Part shown: positions 30,936-41,054 of the stretch, in pieces
Position numbering within the stretch: position 1 is the first letter of the stretch
How the letters are laid out: each line of letters starts with the position of its first letter
DNA from: Ciborinia camelliae
Lineage: Eukaryota > Ascomycota > Leotiomycetes > Helotiales > Sclerotiniaceae
DNA length: 64,000 bases
Direction of reading: 5' to 3'
NCBI GenBank assembly: GCA_025890175.1
Contig: JANPYM010000013.1
Location: forward strand, 442,013-506,012
Notes under the pieces: model-generated
The model's database searches: none
The model's input: only the letters and a program-made list of their open reading frames with translations
Told to the model about the DNA's origin: nothing
Program-made: the position numbers and the translations under genes

Positions 30936-33659
30936 TTAAAAGTCGCCTGTTCCCCTAACCCTATTAATGGCTCCCAAAAATCCCTTCGCCCAGGAAAATC
31001 TTCCCGGATCAACCCCAATAACATCCTTTGCCTCATTCCCATTTTCATCCTTCCAAACCCCATCACTCTTCCCCACTTCCCCATACAAATGAGTATTCTG
31101 GTTTCTCCTCAACCCATCAATCCATCCCTTACAAACCATTGCACTATCAATCATAACATTGATTTCCTGACTATGGAACCAGGATTGTGTATCTTGATTT
31201 CCGTTTCCTTGGATTCCTATATGTTCGTCTACGATCATAACTTTGACGTGGCAATCGCGGAGCTTCTTTTTGGCGACTAATGGGGTGGTTTGGTCTTTTC
31301 CGATGTAAAAGAAGTAGTGGAGGCGTTGTTTTCCGGCGTCAGAGAGGGTGGTGTACATTTTGTGGGCGATCATTTCGTTGGTTCCGCCTTGCATTGGGAG
31401 GAGTTCGCCCTGAGTTCAAAGTTAGTATACACATTTTAGGAAAGTAGACGGGAGTATAGAAACTTACGGTATCATTATATCCAAGACAAATATAACAATA
31501 AACATCAATACCCCGCTCACAGGCTTCAATAATCGCCGGAACCAATGGTTCGGCATTTAGAGTTGGACTTTGAATAAAAACATTCTTTGTAGCATTTCTC
31601 AAAGCAGAGAGCCAAACCTCATTCTGAGGATTATACACAGAACTATGATTTGGTGATCCATATGGTTCACGACAAACCATAGCAATGGGAAATGGTTCAT
31701 GTACTGGATGGGGAATGTAGGGAGTCATTTCTTCTTGTGGTTGACAATCTGGTGCGTTGCCTTTGAAACCTGGGTTTTTGGTATGATTGAGATGTCGTGT
31801 GACCGCTTCAATTCGACTTTCTCCATTTTTAGGGGAGACAGCAGTTTGAACTCTAGCTACTTCGCCGGCGATGTCATCGTCATAGTGTGGGTCATCAGTT
31901 GTGTGCTCTGGGAGAAGATTGCCGGATGGTGAGGGGTGTTCAATTTGTGACTGAGGAATAACTTGAGCTCCATTGCTCAAGAATTCCTGGGTCTTCATAT
32001 CGGGTCCATTGATACCATGTTGAGCTAGAGTACCCCTTTCTGGTGAAGCCGGGACTTCTTTCTCACCATCTTTAGTGTGAACAATATGTTCGGCATCTCC
32101 TGTTGTTGCAATTGCTCTTGCATTCTCCGCCATCATCTCTCTGGTTTTGAGATCCTTATCCTCGAATCCATGGTGAGTATTTTGATCACCGTCCAATTGG
32201 ATTTGTTCAACTCCGTCACTAATGTCTTCCGTATTATTGGTAATTCCAACAGGGTGTGTAACACTCTCGGTTGTTGAAGGACCTGTCATTGAATTTCCAT
32301 TTTCGGTAGCTTTAGGGTAGACAAAACCTGGCTGATTCGAAGCTCGAGGTTCATATGAATAAGCTTGTTGTGCCTGCATCCTTTCCGGATGTACAACAGC
32401 CGAATGACCTCTAATAGAACCATTTTGGTCAAAAATTTCATCATGGCTCTTGTTTCCGAATGAGCTCAATCCACCTTCGGCTGCAGGTGAGTTGTGACTT
32501 GGTAATGGAGGTTCAAACTTCTTATGCCAAGAAATCAAAGCCATATCATACAAAGAATCAACAATTGGTCCTTCCAAATGTGTCATCATCTCCATATTGT
32601 CGTTATCCTGGATATTGTTGCTTTGAAGAACGGCAAATTTCCTATCCACAACCATATATTTGCAGTGAAATGTTCCAAGCATAGGTCTATGATAATTCAT
32701 GACTTGAAGATCAAGATTGGGGATCTCATCTGCCGTGGGAAGGGCAACAGCCTTTCCCAAATATTCTTTTTCCGAAACCAAGTAATGGTTATCGAGCAAT
32801 TGTTTCGGGCTTCCTCTATCATATTGTAGCTTGAAGACGATTCTTTCCCTCCTTTCACCAGCCCTTCTAGAAAGCTCCTTCATGGCATTTGTGATATATT
32901 TCGAGGCTACTGAATTTTGCCAATAATTCGTCGCTAGGATAACTTCTTTTTCGGCTCGAACGATCAGATTTGACATATGTCGCATGATATCTGGGACGCT
33001 AAATAGGAGATCTCTTTAGTATATTTTTCTGGCATAAGGAGGATTGTTTTGAGTGATATGAACAATTCAGTTGTACATACACTGAAATTACACTCAATGG
33101 CATGACACCAGAACTTCCCATTAATGGAGGACTGACCATACAATTACTCACACTGTTATCCAAAGTACATAGCGCATCATGATACATCTGCTCAATATCA
33201 ATACTGATCCTCTGCCATCCGATGAAGCTATCTTACCTTGAGAAAGAGATCACTTGGTTGTGTTGAACCCCAATTTCCACACTCCAAAGCTCTCTGCAAA
33301 TCCTCTGGTGTGATGGTATCTCGATGTCTTCTAGCCCCATTCTTACTCTCTTTCTCGCCTGCCGCATGTCCTCCATACAATTGCTTCCATGCATCTCCTG
33401 GCGACATGGTAGGATCCTTTGCAAGTAATGAGGAGACAGTCTCCTTGCTCGTACAGAGCTTGTAAACTTTGTCTGAAATCATAGCGACTGGATTACTTTT
33501 CAAATCTTTCTTTTCTGGATGCGCAGTATTTTGAATTGATTGATTGTTCTTCGGTATTAATTCTCGATGGCGTCTGGTTGTCAAGGCACTGTAAGGAAAG
33601 ATTAGAAAGACTTGAATGAATAAAGTTATGATAGCTTCGAATTTTTGGTAAAGTGTCAT
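30936..33659 (-). CDS. Phospholipase D-like protein with two HKD motifs
   Basis: There are four exons (33659-33237, 33187-33081, 32998-31468, 31409-30936). All phases match and the product is 844 aa. The first catalytic motif is HCKYMVVD followed by LQSNNIQD. The second is HVKVMIVDEHIGIQGNGNQD. Both have the HxKxxxxD core plus the downstream Asn/Gly of the PLD superfamily, so the enzyme should be active on phosphodiester bonds. Between the two halves sits a ~250-residue disordered insert (about 31700-32460). Upstream are VSPPLMGSSGV and HMSNLIVRAEKEVILATNYW, the usual lead-in to the first PLD half. The start is uncertain. ATG 33659 would add a hydrophobic N-terminal segment (IITLFIQVFLIFPY) that could be a signal anchor; ATG 33482 (MISDKVYKL) gives a soluble protein and looks more like the relatives I recall. 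Confidence 0.82.
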
Positions 33660-34487
33660 AGTGGGGAACCCGTAGGTCTTGATTGCATTGACAATGAGGC
33701 TTTATTATCAGCTAGAGAAACATCGGAACAACATTTTAGGCAATTTTGGTGGAGGATTTATTATCATTTCATCATTCGTATTCCCATCCCTATCCGTCCC
33801 CGTTTTGCCTTTTGTTTCCTTTTTCTTTTACCTGTTTTGATATAATGGCGCATCCAGATTTGATCAGATTGGATGTTGGAGGGAAGAGTCTGGTAGGTAT
33901 GATGATGATGATGATGACGAGCTTACAAGGGTTTGAACCAAGCTTTTGCCAAGTGATCCATTGATAGGTAGGTAGGTATATACCACGTGATATATACCTA
34001 GGTAATATGACGTCGAACATGGAAGGATCGGATAAAATTGCCGAGTTCTTATCGATAAGAGTGCATGACTAAGCTTATCTCGTCTCGTCAATCGAAGTTC
34101 ATATATACAACCTATTCACTAATAATAAGTTATTTACAAATAATATTCAATTATATATTCTAAATACTCAAGGTCCATTCAGATATCCATTCTCTATAAT
34201 CATTTGTTTATATACATTCTATCAATATATACATCCATTGATACTCTGTCCCATCAAGCTTGCTATTCCGAGTTAATTCTAATATATATAAATAACTTGC
34301 AAAACTATCAATTCTAAATACTCAAAATCCATTCAGATATCCATTCTCCATAATCATTTGTTTACATGCATTCTACCAATATATGCACCCATTGGTGCTC
34401 CGTCCCACCAAGCTTGCTATCCCGAGTTAACTCTAATACATATAGATGACTCGCAAAACTATCAATTTCATCCTTCAAACCTTCAAG
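33660..34487. other. Intergenic, with tandem duplication
   Basis: This interval separates the PLD-like gene from the F-box gene. It has a GAT trinucleotide tract (about 33900-33918) and the 154-bp duplication at 34157-34464. Confidence 0.6.
34157..34464. repeat. 154-bp tandem duplication, diverged only by transitions
   Basis: Copy 1 (34157-34310) and copy 2 (34311-34464) align without gaps. About twenty differences are all C/T or G/A transitions. Copy 1 has the T or A at nearly every one of them. Confidence 0.93.
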
Positions 34488-35942
34488 TTATAGTTCCAAG
34501 GGCATCTGAGCCCGCCAGACTTTTCCCGTCATTAAAACAAATACCAATTCAATCCCATGTTGCGCATAAAACCGTGACATACCCTTCATCCACTGCTCCG
34601 CGATTCCATGTATCGTCCTCTGATATACGAGCTTCACTTTTTTCAAGCTCGGAAAGTCTTTCTTCGCCCGTGCCAAATCCAGTAACTCCCTCTCCCTATT
34701 CGGACTCTCAAATTTGCATTGAAGCCACAGTTCCAATGTTTCGAGAGAGTTGGGTAGCAGATCTTTCAATTTGAGTTGCGATGATTCATCCTCCACGCCA
34801 ATTAAGAGGTCGAGTTGTATCTTCAGAAATTTCAATTGTGAGAAACCCGTGAAGCCATTCGCGACATGGAGAAGTGAGTGATCGTCCTTCCATCGACAAA
34901 TACTTGTCAGCGACAGAGATTCCAAGGTCTCTTGATTGGCGAGAAGCCCTTCCATCACATCCCGGAAGAATGTGCGAGGAACCACATCTTTAATTTTCCC
35001 ATCATATGAGAAGTTCTTGAGCCCTTGAAATATTGAGAAGAGAGCACGGTATTCTCGAAATTCGGTAGCGAAATCATGAGTTAGATCTAGAGATTGGATG
35101 GCACATAAGCCGGATTCCTCAACCCAATTTCCTGGAAAGGAGCCGAATGCGAAGCCCTCGATCTTTAAGCTTTTCATGGTAGGTATTCTGAGAAAGTATT
35201 TGAGTTCATGCGAATTTATTTTCGCTTCAGAAATTATATCAGTTTGACCCAATCTGGGAGAAGTGATGTAGTGGACCTCTTTCAGCGATAATAGTTTGAG
35301 GGGTGTTATTGGACTTCTCGAGGTGAAAACGTCTGGGAAGATGCGCCTGCGCCCATATCTTGGTCGACCGTCCCTCTTAATTTGGAGCTTTTGAACAACA
35401 GGGCTCAATAAAATTAGGACAGTTGCCAGTAATCCTTCGTAATGATTACAATAACAATCACTCCATCTCACGACCTCCCCAGGATCTGTCACTACTTGCG
35501 TGTATGATTTCCAATCTCCCACTAGCTCGGCCAAGTTTTGAACTTTGATGTGTCTTTCCAGTTCCAAACCTTCAAGTTTGGACGCGTCTCGGTCCAACAT
35601 AGTTTCTAAACGGTCGACATCTTCAAATATGTCATCATATTTGGTGCCGCATGACCAAGATCGAAATTTTTCCTGATTTGCCGTAATCGACAAATATTTC
35701 ACACTTAACACTAAGTCCGGCCGCGATATGAGCGTTCGAATAAATTTCCCAAGGCGGGTAATACTCTGCTTTTCGTCGCTGTATCTAGAATAGAGAAGGG
35801 GGTCCACGATTGCATGAAACATTTTGCATGTACGTGCCAAGCTATATACACTCCTATCCAGTGCGAAGTCCGAATAGCTATCTTGAAGAGAGTGAGTAAT
35901 CATGAGTAGAATCTCTGGAGGAAGGGCTTGTAGTGTCCGCAT
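34488..35942 (-). CDS. F-box domain protein
   Basis: A single exon of 484 aa. Residues 5-45 (LQALPPEILLMITHSLQD and SLARTCKMFHAIVDPLLY) are an F-box, the Skp1-binding module of SCF ubiquitin ligases. The rest alternates short helices and strands with leucine spacing (LKLLSLKEVHYI, MKSLKIEGFAFG, LESLSLTSIC, LETLELWL), as in the irregular leucine-rich repeats of fungal F-box proteins. These repeats would bind an unknown target. There are no introns. The start codon lies 28 bp from a 26-bp minisatellite array that occupies the promoter side. The transition-mutated duplication begins 24 bp past the stop codon. Confidence 0.85.
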   Translation of the reverse strand: MRTLQALPPEILLMITHSLQDSYSDFALDRSVYSLARTCKMFHAIVDPLLYSRYSDEKQSITRLGKFIRTLISRPDLVLSVKYLSITANQEKFRSWSCGTKYDDIFEDVDRLETMLDRDASKLEGLELERHIKVQNLAELVGDWKSYTQVVTDPGEVVRWSDCYCNHYEGLLATVLILLSPVVQKLQIKRDGRPRYGRRRIFPDVFTSRSPITPLKLLSLKEVHYITSPRLGQTDIISEAKINSHELKYFLRIPTMKSLKIEGFAFGSFPGNWVEESGLCAIQSLDLTHDFATEFREYRALFSIFQGLKNFSYDGKIKDVVPRTFFRDVMEGLLANQETLESLSLTSICRWKDDHSLLHVANGFTGFSQLKFLKIQLDLLIGVEDESSQLKLKDLLPNSLETLELWLQCKFESPNRERELLDLARAKKDFPSLKKVKLVYQRTIHGIAEQWMKGMSRFYAQHGIELVFVLMTGKVWRAQMPLEL

Positions 35943-35969
35943 GATGGGCGTAAGGATAAGTTCGAAGAG

Positions 35970-36826
35970 TGATCGGAGGATGGATGGCAGAAGAGTGATC
36001 GGAGGATGGATGGCAGAAGACTGATCGGAGGATGGATAACGGAAAACTGATCGGAGGATGGATGTTAAAAGAGTGATTGGAGGATGGATAGTAGAAGATT
36101 GATCGGAGAATGGATGATAGAAAATTGATTGGAGGATGGATGGCAGAAAATTGATTGAAGAATGGATGGTAAAAACTGATCGAAGAATGAATGGTAGAAG
36201 ATTGATCGGAGGATGGATGATAGAAGACTGATCTGAGGATGGATGGTAAAAGATTGATCGGAGGATGGATGGTAAAAGACTGATCGAAGAATGGATGGTA
36301 GAAGATTGATCGGAGGATGGATGATAGAAGACTGATCGGAGGATGGATGGCAGAAGATTGATCGGAGGATGGATGGTAAAAGATTGATCGAAAAATGGAT
36401 GGTAGAAGACTGATCGGAGGATGGATAGTAAAAGATTGATTGGAGAATGGATAGTAAAAGATTGATCGAAGGATGGATAATAGAAAATTGATTGGAGAAT
36501 AAATAGTAGAAGATTAATTGAAAAATGGATAGTAAAAGATTAATCGAAAAATAGATGGTAGAAGATTGATCAAAGAATGAATAATAAAAAACTAATTGGA
36601 GGATAAATAATAAAAAATTGATTAAAGAATAAATAGTAAAAGATTGATTGAAAAATAAATAGTAAAAGATTAATCGAAAAATAAATAATAAAAAATTGAT
36701 TGGAAAATGGATAGTAGAAAAGTGATTGAAAAATGGATAGTAGAAAATTGATTAAAGAATAAATAATAAAAAACTAATCGAAGAATGAATAGTAGAAAAC
36801 TAATCGAAGGATGGATGGCAGAAGAC
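35970..36826. repeat. 26-bp minisatellite, 33 copies
   Basis: The consensus is TGATCGGAGGATGGATGG followed by CAGAAGAC, period 26 bp; 857 bp equals 33 units. There are no length changes that I can see, only substitutions. Units at both ends keep G-rich forms. Units at about 36480-36790 are A-rich (GGAGGATGG becomes AAAAATAA), which means G-to-A change on this strand. Confidence 0.95.
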
Positions 36827-36828
36827 TG

Positions 36829-37037
36829 ATGTAAATTGTCGTCGTATATGATCGTAGTGAAGTATTGTGATAGATGATAATATATATGTATTAACACCAA
36901 ATGTTTCTCGTTGTTCGTTGTAAGACTTTTCCGATGTAAATTGTTGTAGCGCATATAATCACTGTGAATTATCGTAATAAATGATGGTATTCAACGATAC
37001 TAAATGTTTTTTGGTTGTACGTGGAGTGAGACTTTTC
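36829..37037. repeat. Diverged ~105-bp tandem duplication
   Basis: Two copies, each beginning GATGTAAATTGT and ending with ACTTTTC, are recognisable at 36829-36932 and 36933-37037. They follow the minisatellite directly. Confidence 0.75.
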
Positions 37038-37206
37038 AGAGATTCAGAAATTTGAAGAACGAAGAAATTTGAAGAACGAAGAAATTATTGTGCGTGGAAA
37101 AGCTTGACTAGTTTGCAGCTAAGGGCTAAACTTAACATCTGGACAGATTTCAACTTCCATGATTTCTCCTTCGAACTAGTAGGCAATTGAAACGCACCAT
37201 TTCTGC

Positions 37207-37254
37207 TAATAGTACAAGTGCCCCCCTAATAGTACAAGTGCCCCCCTAATAGTA
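37207..37254. repeat. 20-bp tandem repeat, 2.4 copies
   Basis: The unit CTAATAGTACAAGTGCCCCC occurs twice perfectly, then partially. Confidence 0.9.
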
Positions 37255-37396
37255 AACTAGGACTAATTAGCCCCTTCTGGTCTCCCATCATCCTCGCACA
37301 GATAGAAGTTATGTAAATATGATTCCTTAAACTGATAGTGTCGATGAAGAATAACGCATCAAATTACAGAACGGATAGAGATATAGATATATATAG

Positions 37397-37403
<7 letters not shown>

Positions 37404-37495
<92 letters not shown>

Positions 37496-37501
37496 AGAGA
37501 G
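37404..37501. repeat. GA dinucleotide microsatellite (~98 bp)
   Basis: Nearly uninterrupted AG repeats with one phase slip (GAGGAGAG near 37475), preceded by an ATAG/TA tract. Confidence 0.97.
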
Positions 37502-38370
37502 ATAGATAGAAAGAGATAGTTAAAACCTTGAAAGGATCTGCACCAGAAACCTTATGTATCTTTAGGTGTTAGATTGTTGGATGGTTAGTGTTAGCTAGAG
37601 GAGGAGCCACCAAGCTTGCCATTATACCAAACAACTTTGTATAGCATAATTTCTAACCTCGGGAAGAGCTGGAGTGTATCAATCATCCGATACAGGGTAT
37701 GTTCCCTTCAAATACCAACTCCATGCCTTGAATAGCTCTAGCTCAGGCCTTTAGGCTTATTCTTGCAAGATGGTATGCTCATTCCCTTTCACCTCTCGGT
37801 GAGTCATGTCATCCAATCCTCACGAATGAGGCAAGAACGAGGTAGGTAGATAGTAGGTACCCAGCTTGTAATATGCTACAGAAGATAGAATACCTTCGCT
37901 CGATTACTATACCTGACTTGAAGATATGGTGCTTACCAGAATTCAAGTCTCGCAATTTCAACTTCGACTCTTGACGTCGAAGTTGGTTGAGACAATACAC
38001 GGATTAAAATTTAAAAATTTGCTGTTCTCATCATCGTACCGGTATATCTTCGGAGGTCTGTGGGTCAAGGTGAGTCAACCTTAGGTACGTATGGGAAGTG
38101 CTCGGTTATTCATGATCGGCTGATCAGATCCATGAATATCATAAAAATCCAGGGGCACTAAGCAACGAGGTGAATTTTGTACATTTTCATCATTATTTAT
38201 CTATCACCAGAGAAGCTCGGCCTATATTTCTCCTCCCTCTTCCCTGCGACCTTATTGATAACATTTTTAAACTATTTCATATCCAAGGTCAAGCCTTCTT
38301 TCCCTTTCTTCCTTCATATTAGCACTTCCTAAGTGGGAGCTTTGACCTTTGAGGACACCTTTACGCTTAC
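37502..38370. other. Intergenic, no gene seen
   Basis: Nothing coding or structural is supported here. Confidence 0.55.
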
Positions 38371-39344
38371 CTAGCTGTCGATCTTGATGCCCATTCCTTA
38401 TCTTTTTTGTCCTTGGATTTTTGAGGAGTCTTGGATGTTGAGAGAATGCCTGGAGCCGATTGACTACCTACGGGAGTTTCACTCCGCTGCAATCTCTGGC
38501 TGCTGCGCGGAGGTGCAGGAAAACTAGAGATTTAAGGCGCTTCGGTATCGACTGCTGAAAATAGTGATGGGATAGGTGGCTGATGACTATGCGTTTCCTG
38601 GCGACTTGTATCGCCCAGAGATGAAAGGTTGTTGATGTGTTTGCTGATATTTTCGGAATGGTGGGGGATATCATGGGGGATGGGTGAACTATCTTCAATA
38701 CAGGGTAACTCATGTTTCCAGAATATATCCGGTAAGATAGATGCCCCCATATACTCCGCTTGGCCCAGGTGCTCTTCACAATCTCATAGGCCTGGTATTG
38801 ATATCCGCACCAACTGCTCCAGTCACCATTTTACTATCAGAAGCGAGAGACACGTCTTTTCCTTTACCTAAAACTGGTGGAGTATTAATGTATTGACTTA
38901 GTCCACGTTTAATTAGTTCCTTCTCATTGGATACTTGATACTTAAATTGATGAAAAAGACGTGAAGCTTCACATTTGTTCTCTTCTTCGGCATCCATATC
39001 TCCTTCGGATTCATTCTACAGCTACCCTTCATGTTTCCATGATCCACTATCCAGATATCGACCAGAAGCCATATTTTCAAAATTCTTTCTCCAGATACCC
39101 TGTCCAACTCCATCGTTTCTTGCCAGCATTGCTGGCCTCTTTCGTAATAAATCACAATCCTGATGACTCTGGACTCCATTTCGTGAATCTGAATATCAGA
39201 TACGCCTCGCCTCTTCATAATATTGATTTTTGAATTGCTGTAAAGGCACCGCGCTGGTTCTGAAGTTGTAGTCTTCGTTGGAAATTTTTCTATGCCTAGA
39301 TATGTTCGGCTGCTTCGGGGCTTCAGGATCTTGCTGTTCACCAT
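38371..39344 (-). pseudogene. Unidentified decayed gene
   Basis: Minus-strand reading shows protein-like runs broken by frame changes and stops. One is LASDSKMVTGAVGADINTRP preceded by SRLFHQFKYQVSNEKELIKR (38776-38997). Another is GASILPDIFWKHELPC with SSPIPHDIPHHSENISKHIN (38532-38750). A third, after a stop, is SSFPAPPRSSQRLQR followed by a Lys/Ser-rich tail (about 38390-38530). Upstream, SGRYLDSGSWKHEG is followed by two stops before the open part. The charged composition is unlike neighbouring spacer. I do not recognise the family, and an intron-containing live gene cannot be fully excluded. Confidence 0.4.
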
Positions 39345-41054
39345 GCCACCGACTTATTTATATCCCGCTGGAGATTTGCTAAAGTGACGTCTTTCGCGAT
39401 CGAATTTATCGGGCTTTACATCATGTAGAGCTTTATGGAGTGTGGACAATCCATATCCTCTCAAACCTCCAGCAGATTCCAGAAACCATCCAGTTTGTTG
39501 CTTGACAGATGAGATTGAAGTGAGAAGCCCAGTCGATATGAAGGAGGATCTTTTTGTGGAGTAAAACGGCGTTGTATATGGATATTATAAATTTGTGATT
39601 CCATACAGCGCGGTTTATGTTCAAGTTGGGAGCTACACTTTGTACTTTCACGTCTGCTCAGTCAACTTTTATGATTCATAACCATTCTGTACGGCGGCGA
39701 ATCATAAGAAACAATGTAGTACCTCACCTCTGTGCCCATGAATCTCGACAACGGCGAGTATTAAGTGTATTCAAGAGAGAAATTTATAACGACTGATCAG
39801 TTACTCATGTATGGTCATCATTATGAAACCTTAGCATGGGTCTACATAGCATGAAGATGGCTGGTGCCCAGAGGGAGAGAAGCTGGTGTCTTGTTGGAAA
39901 TGGGACATTGAGAAATTGAATATCTTTCAAAGTAGCAATTGTTGTGAATATTGGGTTTGTCTGCCAAAGAATATTGATTAAAGTAAACGAGCAACCTGGA
40001 AGTAAAGTTTTACACAATCAATACATCGAAAGCCATCATTATTCATTCAGCTCGGCAATCTCAACTTCACTATCTCTTCTGCCATATTCTGGCGCCTCAT
40101 GTTATGAATGGTACAGTCATGTCAATCAAAATTTATGAATATCCCAGATTCACAGTCACACATTCAATTTTGCACATCAAGATGGTGAGAATGCATAGTC
40201 TCATTGGAAATTGAAGCCCCCGTGGGGTCGCAGAAAAAGAAAGCAAAGCTAAACTACACCGAAAGTCATCCATTGCAAGCAAGTGGAATGACCATCTAAC
40301 ATAAAGAGACTATTGAACAGAGATAAAGCAAAAAACGCGCCATCTCCCTTGAATGAAAAAACCACGATAACCAAAAAGAAAAGTACCCCGCTGAAGAACC
40401 GCAAAGAACGCTTTAAATGGTATCTTTTATCCCTAACTCCATGCCCTGGATGATATCCTAGAGAAAATCGTAGATGAGGCCGTCAGCACCATGCAATGCA
40501 ATGCCCGAGATTGTAAAACCATGCTAGTACGAGAATGCAGAGTCGCGAAAGTCATGAAAGTCGTTAAAGCCACGCGAATGCGAGTTTTTGTGAAAAATCC
40601 CTGGGTATCCCTGGGTATCGTATCCGAAAACTCCACTGTATGTATTATGCTCATTTTGTTTATGCTGCAGTGTATTGTTTTGTTCGCCTGACAGTTGAAA
40701 ATCCGAAGAAAACGAAATTTTTTGAGGGGGTCTGACGTCAATGATCCAATCGATACTAGAGCTCAGCGCGACTAGTTGTCGAAATAAGATCGCGTAAGAC
40801 GATAGAGTAAAGTCTGTGGCAGAACGTAGAAGATGAAAGATTTTGTAGGGACAGGTCGAGTCGTCGAAGTGGTATCGAGAGCAACGTAAAAAAGAACCCA
40901 TTGGAATTAGTAGAAAAGAAATCATGCAAAACCATTCGCGCGTCTTATAGAAGGCAAGAAGCCATCACGCAATTCATGTGAACGCTTGGTCATAGAGTGA
41001 TGAAGCAAAATTGAGCCGACGGCCATGCGATCACTGAAAGTCATACTTGGAAAT
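39345..41054. other. Intergenic, no gene seen
   Basis: Short frames on both strands are not convincing. The part next to 41055 is probably the 3' UTR of the orphan gene. It contains a direct CCCTGGGTAT duplication near 40600. Confidence 0.5.
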
